Below, in pieces: positions 31,850 through 43,485 of a stretch of DNA of 64,000 bases (positions are counted from its first letter, which is position 1; each line of letters starts with the position of its first letter). The translations under genes and the position numbers were made by a program. This DNA is from Anolis sagrei. Its lineage: Eukaryota > Chordata > Lepidosauria > Squamata > Anolidae. Under the pieces are notes generated by a model that searched no databases, had not been told where the DNA came from, and saw only the letters and a list, made by a program, of their open reading frames with translations. The stretch covers positions 61,261,453 through 61,325,452 of the forward strand of contig NC_090021.1 in the NCBI RefSeq assembly GCF_037176765.1, written 5' to 3'.

Positions 31850-32737
31850 GTGGTTCTCAACCTATGGGTCCCCGGGTGTTTTGGCATCAACACCGAAATA
31901 CAACACTGCCTGAGCTCTGCGAGTGCAGCTTTTTTCCAAATGAAGCAGAGAGTGTTTGAGGACTGGGACATCCATAGGGATACCAAGATGCTTGTCTATA
32001 AAGCTATTGTCCTCCCAACCCTGCTATATGCCTGTGAAGCGTGGACTGTCTACAGACGTCACATGCAACTCCTGAAACGATTCCATCAGCGCTGCCTCCG
32101 GAAAATCCTGCAAATCTCTTGGGAAGACAAGTGGACAAATGTCAACGTGCTGGAAGAAGCAAAGACCACCAGCATTGAAGTGATGGTCTTCCGCCATCAA
32201 CTCCGCTGGAATGGCCACGTTGTCTGGATGCCCGATCACCATCTCCCAAAGCAGTTGCTCTACTCTGAACGCAATAATGGAAAACAGAATGTTGGCAGGC
32301 AGGAAAAGAGATTGAAAGATGGGCTCAAAGCTAACCTTAAAAACTCTGGCATAGACACTGAGAACTGGGGAGCCCTGGCCTGTGAGCGCTCCAGCTGGAG
32401 GTCAGCTGTGACCAGCAGTGCTGCAGAATTTGTAGAGGCACGAATGGAGCGTGAAAGAGAAACGTGCCAAGAGGAAGGCACATCAAGCCAACCCCAACTG
32501 GGACCGCCATCCACCTGGAAACCAATGTCCTCACTGCGGGAGATGATGCAGATCAAGACTAGGGCTCCATAGTCACCTACGGACCCACCCTGGAGGATTA
32601 TCCTACTCGAACAATGAGGAATCACCTAATTTTTGTCCTACAACTCCGCGAAATCCCAGCCAGTTTGCCAGCTGCTGGATTTTTGTGGGGTTTGAAGGCC
32701 AAACCATCTAGGGATCCACAGGTTGACAATCACTGAA
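31850..32737. mobile_element. hAT MITE interrupted by a LINE fragment
   Basis: The left arm GTGGTTCTCAACCTATGGGT, GTGTTTTGGC breaks at 31880. The right arm resumes at about 32635 (CTACAACTCCGCGAAATCCC to CCACAGGTTGACAATCACTG). The rejoined order matches the family at 16367-16505. Confidence 0.75.
31880..32634 (+). repeat. RTE-like LINE ORF2 C-terminal fragment
   Basis: An open 243-codon frame spans 31841-32572: VYKAIVLPTLLYACEAWTVY, RRHMQLLKRFHQRCLRKILQ, QLRWNGHVVWMPDHHLPKQL, GRQEKRLKDGLKANLKNSGI, CERSSWRSAVTSSAAEFVEA. This is the region after the reverse transcriptase in RTE/BovB-type elements. There is no start-side domain, so it is a truncated insert, not a gene. Flanking TTTTGGC/TTTTGTC may be its target duplication. 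Confidence 0.75.
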
Positions 32738-32957
32738 TTAAACCCTTATGCTGGTAGGACTGCTGACCAAAAGGCCGAGGGTTTGAATCCGGGGAGAGCG
32801 GGGTGAGCTCCTGTCTGTCAGCTCCAGCTTCCCATGCGGGGACATGAGAGAAGACTCCCACATCATCCCCTCGGCAACGTCCTTGCAGACAACCAATTCT
32901 CTCACACTGGAAGCGACTTGCAGTTTCTCAAGGCGCTCCTGAGACAAAAAACAAACA
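32737..32957 (+). repeat. tRNA-derived SINE (type A), 5' truncated
   Basis: TAAACCCTTATGCTGGTAGG, GACCAAAAGGCCGAGGGTTT, TCTCACACTGGAAGCGACTT, CTCCTGAGACAAAAAACAAA. Confidence 0.8.
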
Positions 32958-33102
32958 AACCCCAGTCCTTGTTTCCTCCACAAGCCAATTCTCACAGGGA
33001 CAGAAAAGTGAGGGGGAATCTGAACAGAGGCAGAGAGCAAAACAAATGTCACAGGTGTGTAAACATTTCCCTATGCTATTCATAGCTCTGTGTGTGTGTA
33101 GC

Positions 33103-33225
33103 TCAGGCATGGGCAAACTTCGGCCCTCTAGGTGTTTTGGACTTCAACTTCCACAATTCATAACAGCTGGTATGAGAGTTGAAGTCCAAAACACCTGGAG
33201 GGCTGAAGTTTGCCCATGCCCTGGT
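33103..33225. mobile_element. Hairpin hAT-type MITE
   Basis: CAGGCATGGGCAAACTTCGG at the left and GAAGTTTGCCCATGCCCTGG at the right, with TGTTTTGGACTTCAACT mirrored by AGTTGAAGTCCAAAACACC. Confidence 0.75.
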
Positions 33226-33244
33226 AAAGCTAGTTATCTTGTTC

Positions 33245-33820
33245 ATAATTTAGGGCTGCCTGTACTCCCCATCCTAAAATTCAGATCTTAAGACTATATA
33301 ACAAGAATGCTGCTGTAGAACATTTCTCATAAGATGCAAAGAGCACTACATTTTTTTTCTGGCGAGCTGTTTGAGTTTTAAGTGACCAAGGAATACAGTT
33401 TTAGCTCCCCATACATTATTCCCTGGTGGTGCAGCAGGTTAAACCACTGAGCTGCTGAACTTTTAGAGCGAAAGGTTGACGGTTCGAATCCAGGGAGCGG
33501 AGTGAGCTCCTGCTGTTAGCCCCAACCTAGCAGTTTGAAAACATGCAAATATGAGTAGATCAATAGGTACCACTTCTACAGGAAGGTAACAGCGCTCCAT
33601 GAAGTCATGCTGGCCACATGACCTTGGAGACATCTATGGACAACGCCAGCTCTTCGGCTTAGAAATTGAGATGAGTGCCACGCATCAGTGTCGGGCATGA
33701 CTAGACTTAATGTTAGGGGGAAACCTTTACTGACATTATTATCTCAATTTGGACAGCACCATAGTAGGCTAGAGAAAAAGAACAGGCGAGCACTATGCAA
33801 AAAACATCGTTCCAAGGCCA
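33245..33820 (-). repeat. Dispersed repeat (filled copy), inverted relative to 51672-51895
   Basis: On the minus strand it reads GCATAGTGCTCGCCTGTTCT, CTAGCCTACTATGGTGCTGT, then after the SINE GTATGGGGAGCTAAAACTGT and TCTTATGAGAAATGTTCTAC, matching 51672-51895 along its length. Family unknown. Confidence 0.8.
33421..33732 (+). repeat. Sauria SINE with exact target duplication
   Basis: CCCTGGTGGTGCAGCAGGTT through box B GACGGTTCGAATCCAGG to CTTAATGTTAGGGGGAAACC. ACATTATT at 33413-33420 is repeated at 33733-33740. Confidence 0.93.
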
Positions 33821-34235
33821 GCAACCTCTGGGCATCCAAGACCAGTTGACTGGACTAAAGGAAGAATGCACCTCTCCTTGTTTTGTCATGGATTATTAAA
33901 TACTCCTATATTTCCCAGAGATAACATGCTTACAGAGACGCTCTGAAGAAATAACCCATCTCTATGCCACCCAAGATTATATATATGCGGTTGGAGTTAT
34001 ACTTTAATAAGTACCTGTTCTGACTTACATACACATTCAACTTAAGAATAAACCTATAAAAGCTATTTTTTCATAACTTGGGGACTGCCTGTATCTTATG
34101 TGGCCCTCCCGATGCTGGGCTTCCACTCCTGTGGCCTGATCCTTAGACATCAGGACTAGAGCTGATGGGAGTTGTGATATAGCAACATTTGGAAGATTGC
34201 CCTTTGTTCTGTTCAATTTGGAGAGCAGTTTGGAT

Positions 34236-34510
34236 TCTGATACAAGGCTTTTGGATATTATATCTGACTTTAAAATGTCTTTTTTAACCATTCCCCAACC
34301 GCAGAGTCACAAGTGCTTGCCATTCCTTTTATCCCAGTCCACATGGCAGACCATCAAAAGTGATGAGAGTTTGTGTTTATGTACAAGGCTTTTGAGTATG
34401 TTGTCTGACTTTAAAATGCCCTTAACCTCTCCCCAACAAATACAGTTCATTTGCAATTCCCATTATCCCCAGTCTAGATGACTGATCATCAAAAGCAGTG
34501 AAGAGTTGTC
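34236..34510 (+). repeat. Two-unit tandem repeat of about 140 bp
   Basis: Shared in order by both units: TACAAGGCTTTTG.GTAT, TCTGACTTTAAAATG, CCATT.C..TTATCCC.AGTC and ACCATCAAAAG/ATCATCAAAAGCAGTG. Units begin near 34239 and 34381. Confidence 0.65.
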
Positions 34511-35838
34511 ATTCAATAGTATCTGTGGACCCAAACATTTATATAAAATTAGCTTAAAGTTGCATGTATAAGATACATATGAAACATAAAAGAATTCCAT
34601 AATTATATACTGGGGTCCCATCTCCAAGATGTCTCATTATGTACATGTATTGCAAATATAGGTATTCCAAAATATGAAACCCTAAACACTTCTAGCTTCA
34701 AGTGTTTCAGGCAACATTTATTCACCCACTATACTGATGTATTAAAATACGTTTCTGACTGACATAGCCTTAAACAAGTATGTGAAAGAGATTTTTATAT
34801 TTCAGTTTGTCTTGCAAACTACCACCCTTCTGTGTTATAGGGGAAAAAATTCAGATCAAGCTACGCCTCTTAGTACTGAAGAGTTCAAATCCTTCCCTGC
34901 AATTCCAGAAACCTAGTACAGTTATACACCAGTGACATGCTGATAGCTTATCTCTAACCCATCCCAGCCTTCAGGTTGAAGTGAATATAATCCCTCAGCA
35001 AGACAGAGAAGTACTTGATGCCTTCTCTTATCTGTATGCCTCCTGCAAATGGTGTTTGTGTGTGGAAACATTTAAATATTGAGAAATAGAAGTAATTATG
35101 CACTCCAAGAATTTAAATGAAGAAAAAATACCACTGAGTAATACCAGCAGTCGCTTAATCCAAATGTTTTCTTTCCTCTGTCATATAAATAAATAAAATA
35201 TAAATATAAATAAATATAAAAACAACACATCTCAGGCTTCCTTGTACACCAACCAGAGAGACCCCTGGCGGGAAAAGTGAAGAAAAGCATTGTAAGACAA
35301 GTGCTGCACGAAAGACCACCATTTCAAAAGGAAGAGTGACATTAGTTTTACATGCCATTCAGTCTTACAATACCCTACGCACTCTGGGAACTGGAAGATG
35401 TTTCTAAATACATACATATCTCACAGATCTTCCTAATTTTTTCTCTGTGAAATGTTGCACTTAGAAAACAAAATCTATCAAAGCCTAGTTTTGAAAAAAG
35501 AATATGAACTATGTCTAAGTATTTATATTCTTAAATTGAAAAACACCTGTAGCTAATTTTCAGCCGAGCCATCTAGCTATCTTGTCTACTACATTTGGAT
35601 TTGCAAGAGAAATTGATTTTAGAGGGATATCAAGATTTTGTATGGAAAAGGTGTTTAAAAGTATACTTTAATCATAACTGCTCTAATATTGGCAGCCATG
35701 CTGGTGTCTTATAAGTTTATTTATCATGTCAGAAGCAAATTGAGAATACAGTTATAAGTATAACTTTTAGAAGTGAGAAGGTGGTAATGGTGATTATGAT
35801 GAAAACATGGACAGGTTAATTCCTTTATTTATGACAAA
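34511..35838. other. Intergenic DNA, nothing recognised
   Basis: Between ABCB10 and TAF5L. Only simple ATAAAT runs near 35190-35220. Confidence 0.4.
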
Positions 35839-36990
35839 AAATGTGTGTCACCTCTATGCAGATGACACACACCTCTACTACTCTTTTCCAATTCAAGAAG
35901 ACTCCCCAGATCCTGGACCAGTGCCTGGTAGCTGTGATGCTCTGGATGAGGACCAACAAGCTGAAGTTTAATCCAGACAAGACAGAGGTCCTCCTGGTCA
36001 GTCTCAAGGTCAATCGAGGTATAGGGTGGCAACCTGTGCTCAATGGAGTTACACTCCCCCTGAGGACACAGGTCCGCAGTCTGGGGGTCCTCCTGGACTC
36101 TGGCTGGGAGGGTCTTTACACAGTTAAAATTTGTGCGTCAGGTGCAACCGAACCTCAAAAAGCCTGACTTGGCCATGGTGGCCCATGCTTTAGTTACATC
36201 CAGAATGGAATACTGTAATGCACTCTACATGGGGCTGCCATTGAAGACAGCTCAGAAGCTGCAGTAAGTCCATAGATTGGCAGCTAGATTGCTAACTGGG
36301 GCTAGTTATACGGAGCTTACTACACCCCTATTAAAGCAGCTTCACTGGATTTCGATAAGTTTCCGGGCTCAATTCAAAGTGCAGGTTATTTTTGGGTCCA
36401 ACCTATCTTCGAGACCGCATCTCCTTCTATGAACCGGTGTGGGCTCCTAGATCTGCTGGGGAGTCCCTTCTCTTGGTCTCTTGTCACCAGCTGCGTCTCA
36501 AGTGTGGTTGGTGGGGACGAGAGGGAGGGCCTTCTCAGTGGTGACCCCCTCGCTCTGGAAAACCTCCCTTGAGAGATTAGGTTAGCCTCTACTTTACATG
36601 CCTTTTGGCTTTTAAAAACATGGCTTTTTCAACAGATTTTTGACCCTGTGTAATTTATGGTCAGATTTGAGGACTTAGCGATGGCCACACTCTGGGACTT
36701 TAGTTTGTTAATGGTAGACAGCCAGTCTTATTTGTAGGTTTTACTGTATTTTATTTATTTTATTATTTTATTAGATGGTGTTTCAGCGGCGGACAAGACT
36801 GGACTTAATGTCAGGGGACAACCTTTACCTTTACTTTATATGTGTTAGTTGTCTATAGACTTATGTGTTGTTGTATATGTTTATGTATTTTGTGTTACAT
36901 ACAGCACCTTGAAGTGCTTCTGTGAGCCACCCCAAGTCCCTCCGGGGAGATGGTCGTAGGGTAGAAACAGAATTTTTAAAATAATAATAA
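35839..36990 (+). repeat. L2 LINE 3' portion
   Basis: Broken coding sequence with L2-type marks: LWMRTNKLKFNPDKTEVLLV, RSLGVLLDSG, VTSRMEYCNALYMGLPLKTA, LAARLLTGASYTELTTPLLK, then the tail AAGTCCCTCCGGGGAGATGG and (AAT)n. About 1.15 kb, with several stops; non-functional. Confidence 0.82.
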
Positions 36991-36999
36991 AATTATTAT

Positions 37000-38655
37000 T
37001 ATTGTTAAAAAGTTACAAATTAGTTAATAACCCTCAAGAATTCTCCACCTGTAACGCAAAAGTTGCCAAACAAACCCTGGCTCTTGAAGGGATTATTGCT
37101 CATCTTGGAAAGAAGAATGCAAATATCACTTTAAAACCTCAACTAAAGGAGAGCAGCGTTAGATGCTCTTTTGTTGCAGTGCTTTGACATATGCCTGCCC
37201 CTTTCACCCCTGAAATTCCTTTGGGCATGGAGTGAATGTGACCCCTTTATTTGCTGTCAGCACAGAAATGGGGGAGAGGGAAAGTAGCCAGTTTATTGGA
37301 GAAGCAGGCTGTGTGCAGATATCAAGAGCTGCTTATTCAGCGTATAGTCCTAAAGTTTTGACTCATTTTATAAATATAAAAGTGTTACGAAGAATTCCCC
37401 TTTTGAATGACACTCCTCCTTAGTTCTAGGACTGCTCAGACAAGTAATAAGATCTGAAGTAATAGGATGTTCAAGCCCAGTGTTCAATTTATATTGTTCC
37501 TTGAAAAAGACAGGAAATAGGAATTGTAATTGGCCAACCACAAAGAGCAATTTCTATGCTACACAGGGAAGAAAGTGAACAGGAAGAAAATTAGCTCATT
37601 GGGAATGTGCTCGAAGAGTTCTTACAGATACCATCAATAGACCAAAGGACAAGTAGTTTCAAGAGGAAATCAAACCTGAACTCTTATTAGAAGTCAAAAT
37701 GACTAAAATGAAGCTATTGTACTTCACACACATTATGAGATGACATGACTCATAGGAAAATATAATACTGGCTAAAGTGGAAGGCAGCAGGAAAAGAGGA
37801 AGATCACATTAGAGATGGATAGACTTGACCAAGGAAACCATGACCCTGGAAAGCCTTTTTTCTCACACCTGGAACTGAATTAACTCCTCTTTTTCCAATA
37901 TGATATGTTGCTATATATTATAACTCCCCCTTTTCCTTCCTCTATATTGTCATATATTTCCAATGGAATAAATGGTAAGGCACTATGGAAGAACACATGA
38001 CACTAAATTATCTTGAAAAAAGGTACTTTCTCCCCAGATTTTTTTTTAAAAAAACTATAACGTCCCTTCTACAGCATGAAAAAGAAAGAACAGTTTTTAA
38101 ATTCCAAAGAGAACATCAGACAAGTTTCTTTGTTATGAAAATAAGTTCGCCTGCCCTTTTATGAAACCATTCAAGACTGCTCATGACAACAATTAGTTCA
38201 TTTTTAGTAATTACTCAGGCTTTTATTTACAAGTTGCTTTATGCTGTCTCAAAGTGTTTGGAGAATATTATAGGGCTTTATTTAGGGTCATTTGAGGGAT
38301 ATGTAGGCCATATTGTGGTCTTTCAGGATGCAAAGAAAGAAATATTACACTGTTAACTCAGATTAAGATTAACCTTTAACTGATTGCTAAAAAATAGAAA
38401 TAAAAGTATAGTCAGGAAACAATCAACCAGATAAGGAAAAACAGGATTACATTAGTGGCAGCAGTACACTACTTTGATCATTTTGTAAGTACTGCTGCAT
38501 ACTTTATTAAGGGATGGGTTTAATTTGGAATACTGCATACATAACAAATGTAATTATTACCTTTGTACATATGAGTGAACATCCATGTGCACAAATGGAT
38601 GCCCATGGACACAAATAGCTTGGTTGGGGTGGCAACACAGTGTTCTAATTCTGAA
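37000..38655. other. Intergenic DNA, nothing recognised
   Basis: No repeat family or coding match recognised. Confidence 0.4.
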
Positions 38656-38659
38656 AACC

Positions 38660-38880
38660 AATAGAATCATAAAGTTGGAAGAGATTGCAAGGGCCATCCA
38701 ACCCAACCCCATGCCATGCTGGAAAAGCAGTGAAAGCATCCCCGGCCAATGACTATCCAGCCTGTTTAAAAACCTCCAGAGAAGGAGACTCCAACACACT
38801 CCAAGGCAGTATGTTCCAGATAGGCAATAGCAGTGAAGAATCATACCGCTGAATGACCAACTTGCACTTTTAAAAAGGTT
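38660..38880 (-). repeat. CR1-like LINE 3' end
   Basis: ATAGAATCATAAAGTTGGAA, GAGATTGCAAGGGCCATCCA, CCAACCCCATGCCATGC, AAACCTCCAGAGAAGGAGAC, CCAACACACTCCAAGGCAG. Confidence 0.75.
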
Positions 38881-39276
38881 CCTTAGCAAAATATAGTTAA
38901 AGAAAACTATTTAAAATGTTTTACACCTAGAATGCTATTAATTGGCAAGTAAGTAGACCGCTATTGTGTTTGGGTTCTATCCAAAATATCTTGTGCTTGA
39001 GTTCTATCCAAAATGTCTAGGTAGCCATTGACAGAGCTTATTTATGCATGTAATGACACTGATACAGGAGAATCTTGTATAGCAGTTTTAGATCTTGGCT
39101 CAGAATGAATAATGTTACATCTAAAATAAATGCAGCCATTTCACATAACTCAAAGAAACCCAACAGCTGTTAACGGGGCAGAATTGTGCCCTAAAAGCGT
39201 TGAATAAACAACCTTGTCAACACATGAAAAATATGGTTCAACCTTGAGTCATTTTGAAATTTTGTGTGGTGATATT

Positions 39277-39345
39277 ACTGCATTTACTTGATTCTAATGC
39301 ACCGTTTAATCTAATGCGCACCCCAATTTTCAGAACCTTGAAACC
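39277..39345. mobile_element. Mariner-like terminus
   Basis: ACTGCATTTACTTGATTCTA, ATGCACCG, TCTAATGCGCACCCCAATTT. One end only. Confidence 0.4.
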
Positions 39346-39514
39346 AAAGAAAAGTATTTGTTGGTGAATGTCATGAGCAGTGGCAAAAGGTGTACTCTTT
39401 GTATTTGGCCAAAAAAAGTGTGCAGTACAGTTGCTGCCTGCTTAGAATTCCTTCTTTAAAAACAAATGAGTTAGAACTCCAAAGCTTCCAGCAGCAGAAA
39501 AGAAAATCTTGGTG

Positions 39515-39690
39515 TGCATCTATGCTGTAGAATGAATCCACTTTGTGGCTGAATGGTATGAAATCAGGGAGTTTGACAATGTCTTGAGCCTCCTCTGCCA
39601 AAGAATGCTGATGCCTCACCTAACTATAAATTCCAGGATTGCATAGCATTGAGCTGTGGCAATTACATTTGATGTTATGTCGCTCAAATA
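39515..39690. mobile_element. hAT-like MITE
   Basis: GTGCATCTATGCTGTAGAAT, CAAAGAATGCTGATGCCTCA, CTATAAATTCCAGGATTGCA. Diverged member of the 7190-7405 family. Confidence 0.5.
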
Positions 39691-39927
39691 GGAGCTCCAG
39701 CTGCACTTCAAGCAGCTTTTCCTTTGGCTCAGCACTAAGGTGACCATATTATATTGCACACAGTAATTTTGGCGAGGTAATTTAGCCAAAAAAGGCAAGC
39801 GATAGATTCGATTAAATATGGCATTTTGCAAAAGTTTGGTGAATTCTGATTACTAGATATGAATCTGAAGAACTTTGAAAGACAGCTGATAAGTACCAAA
39901 TATAGTTGTGATTTTTAAATCCTTATA

Positions 39928-40130
39928 GGAGTGATTTTCAACCTTTCTCAACCCCTGAATATGGTTCCTCATGTTGTGGTGACCCCCAACCATAAAATTA
40001 TTTTCGTTGCTCCTTTATAACTCTAATTTTGCTACTGTTACGAATCGTAATGTAAATATCTGATATGCAGGATGTGTTTTCATTGTTACAAATTCAACAT
40101 AATTAAAGCGTCATGATTAATCAGAAAAAA
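39928..40130 (+). mobile_element. SPIN-like (Space Invaders) hAT, 5' half
   Basis: Begins near TGATTTTCAACCTTTCTCAA and then reads TCCTCATGTTGTGGTGACCC, CCAACCATAAAATTATTTTC, TAATGTAAATATCTGATATG, CAGGATGTGTTTTCATTGTT, AACATAATTAAAGCGT. This matches the SPIN consensus as I remember it almost word for word. The 3' half with the second terminal repeat is absent. Confidence 0.8.
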
Positions 40131-40139
40131 TATGTTTAG

Positions 40140-40440
40140 AGGAGTATGGAAAACAGATGATGGGATTTGCAGTACCTTCAACCAATTCAGCTCTGACTTC
40201 CACAGACCACTGAGACCTCCACACAGAACTCTCATGGAAAAAAAATACTGGAGGGGCTTGGGAAGAATTGACAGTGATTTAAGGGAGATGTAGTTCACCT
40301 ACATCTGGAGAGCATTGTGAACTCAAACAACTGTGGATCTGGACCAAATGTGGCACGAATCCTCAATATGCCCAAATTTGAACACTGGTAGAGTTTGGGA
40401 AAAATAGACCCTGACATTTCGGAGTTGTAGCTGCAAAGGG
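40140..40440 (+). repeat. Fragment of the Helitron's internal repeat family
   Basis: AATACTGGAGGGGCTTGGGA, GGAGATGTAGTTCACCTACA, GGATCTGGACCAAATGTGGC, CCCAAATTTGAACACTGG. Same units as 56260-57080. It abuts the SPIN-like half. Confidence 0.7.
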
Positions 40441-42049
40441 AAATAGCAAAGTAAAAAATTCATCTAGAGAGGTTGAATTATCTTCTGTGGCCCAAGTAGG
40501 GACAAAGGCTTTCTGACCTTCTTAACTCTATTGCACCAAGGTTGCAAACTGGCATTGAAAGAGGAACATCACCCTACTGCATATCATTGGCAACCCACTG
40601 TCAGTTGGCCACCACCCTGTGATAAACCTCTCCCCTGCTATTGACAGGAAAACCTGTCAGTAATCCCAAACATTCCTGTCACTTACCTCATACAATGAGT
40701 CCAACCTGTTTCCGTGCCGGAATTCCAGAACAGAAGTGATATTGGGGCAGGATTGTCCTTCTCACCAGTTCTCCCATGCACCAATTCATCATTTAAAGCT
40801 TGAAAAATTTTCAAACCTAATCCTCACTAAAATTACAAAGTTGCTTTTACAAAACTGAAGAGTTGCAATACTTACTGAGCCAGAGTTAGGATACTCACTG
40901 AGAGTATTGCCATGGGATCATGGATTGGCAAAGCATTGCAGCTATACAACAAATGGAGAGGTTTAATAGTGAGAGTCACCATCCTGGTAAGTTACCGCAA
41001 TCCCTGACTGCATGAATGCCATGGGATAACAGCTTTCTGTGTTAAAGTCTTATGTATGTGAATTAGCACATCTATGCAGGGATATACCAGACAATATTTA
41101 AGCAACTTTCACTAATTGCAAGTTTTTCCAGTTCCTTTTTCACTAACCCAACTCATTACAATCCCTCACTCTTTGCTGTTCATCCAGAAGTTAAATTCTG
41201 CATCTTATACTTGCATTGGAAAATGCTTTTCATCACTGTACATACATCTAATCTTATTTTTGCCTGCATATCCTTTCTACTCTGTCTATTAGGACCATAT
41301 TAAGATAATCATTTATTTTATTTTTTGCATTTCTCTGTTTCCACAGTCCCTACACCCAAATGTGTATAAGTATCTGCCAAATGAGACAATGCTCAATGTA
41401 GATGCTAAAATGGGCTATGGTCCTGAAAGCTTATTACAACAAATAAAACTTATTTGTCTTCAAGGTGTTGTTTAGATCCTTTATTAACTACCCCAATTTT
41501 AATTAAATGTCTAAGATTTCTTTCTCTAAGCTAGCTGTACTATATTTCAGTTCAACTATTTGCAATGTTTGATTTGAAAAAGACATGCAGAAAATGCAAA
41601 TCTTGACTCTATCTTGGCAGAAGTGCTGGACAAGCCAGTTGATGTTTTCCAGAGATTATCTGACTTAGCCGTTATGAGCTAAGGAAAGGGAGTGAAATAG
41701 CTATCCTTAACAACATAAAAATTAAGAAACATACCATTTATGCTCTTATCTTGATAGAGGGCACTGAATCACGTGATTTATCACCTGTAATATACCTGCT
41801 TGTGAGGGGAAGGGGGGGTTGCCCTCCAGAAACTGGTGAGCTACAGTTACATGATGCCTGAATGGCCAAAGGCTAGGAATCATGGGAGGTACAAACTAGC
41901 AACCTCCAGAAGACCAACGGATAAAATAACATCGGCAGAAGATGTCCCCAATGTTCAAAACAATACACAGAAGCAATCAGTGAGGCAAAGGTAGTTTCTT
42001 CTGCTTAAAGGAGCCTAAAACCGCTCGATTTGACAAAGAGACACCAAAC
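40441..42049. other. Intergenic DNA, nothing recognised
   Basis: No feature recognised apart from a weak inverted-repeat stretch near 41825-41920. Confidence 0.35.
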
Positions 42050-43485
42050 TTCTCTTTAAACTAAATGCTTTAATAGAAAAAATTACAAAACCTCTTTCCT
42101 CAAAGCAGAAATATTCAATCTTCTCTTAGAATGAAGTAATTAAAGTTGCTTTCCCCACCTTTCCCTGCCTCCCCCCATTTTTGCATGCTCTCACTTTTGT
42201 ATAAAAACTTCATGAAATCTGTATTTCCATATTTAGTGGAAAACACCAGAAATTGGCAAATTGTGTCTTCTTACAATTAATAATTTACTAATACAATTCT
42301 CCATATACATTTGTTCATATTTATCTTCAGAAAATATTTTTGGCGAGATGAAATGGGTCTTTTCCTATTTTAAGTTGAAACATGCTATGTTACAAACTCA
42401 GGCATGTTTTTGCGGGTTATTTTCATGAGGCAAGGTACCTCCAACCAATCATTAGTATTTTATCACCGTCACAGTGCAACTAGATTTAGGGATAGAGGGA
42501 ATCCAAACTTCTGACCTATTAACAGTTACATGCATTATAACTGTATAAAGAAATGACATCTCAATTGTATCTTCTTACAGACAGTCACTCCAATTCTATC
42601 TCCTTATAGAGATGGCCACTGTCACATGTGTTCATTTTTTTAAAAAAATACAATGGCTTTGATTCAATCTTTGTCCTTACCCATGAAATGGCAGGTGACT
42701 TTTAGTAATTTTCCTTTTGCGGAAGCCTGTTGCACCCTCTGAAAATCTTCTCTAGAGGATTTGAGATTTTCTAGAACATTATAGGAAGTGGCTGGAATTT
42801 GCCAATGTACTTACTCTTCACCCCCTTCACCAACTGAATTACTTTATGGATCAAAACCCTTCTGTGGATGAAAACCATCCTTCTGTTAACAAAGGATGAA
42901 ATTTGGAACCAACTTCGGGCCTTTTATATCAAGCTGGAAACCTGTCTCAGCTATTATAAACATTATTGTAACGCTAATTATATTTGGTAGCATCTGTATA
43001 ACACAATATGCTTTTTTCTTTCCAAATTGGCAATGATTCAGGTATTAGCAGAGACGTTTTAGCAGAGAAAGTGTCAATTTAACCAAATAGTTGATATAGT
43101 CAGATCCAGAAACCCATGGTAAAACTACATAGGATGTGCCCATTAAAGATATTTAAGTGCAAATGCCCACTTGTGGATTTTAATTGTTTCCGTCAGGTTT
43201 TGGGTTATCCTTATAACAAAATATTCTGGGTTGCTGGCTTTCACCCATTGCTTCCTGCCCCTGCGCTACTCATATACAACCACAATGATGTTCTCTGTTG
43301 CTCTGTCTTCTCTATCCTTTTGCGACAATACAAAACATCTTCAAGTACAGTATTTCCATCATTCTGGACATTTCCGCCAAGTGTGACAAAAAATTCACAG
43401 TCAATTATATATAATCTCAGTTTATAATAGACTCTGGCTTTCAAAACCCCACCAAACCCCACCCCATTCTTTAAAAAAATGTTTT
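42050..43485 (-). other. TAF5L: TAF5L 3' UTR (probable extent)
   Basis: Repeat-poor, AT-rich sequence after the stop. A minus-strand ATTAAA at about 42075-42070 could be the polyadenylation signal. The length is inferred, not shown. Confidence 0.35.

Larger units (their letters stand above)
31708..34094. mobile_element. TcMar/Tigger-like element split by layered insertions (inferred)
   Basis: The left end TACAGTTCCCGAGTTACAAA (about 31708-31845) and right end TCATAACTTGGGGACTGCCT (about 33960-34094) are opposing termini of the same family as 9290-9725 and 51896-52073. Everything between appears inserted later. That the two ends belong to one insertion is inferred. Confidence 0.45.

Noticed and set aside
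36781-36850. An independent Sauria SINE at the L2 tail
   Set aside because: A short GGACTTAATGTCAGGGGACA stretch resembles the Sauria SINE tail, but only about 60 bp match, too little to call a separate element.
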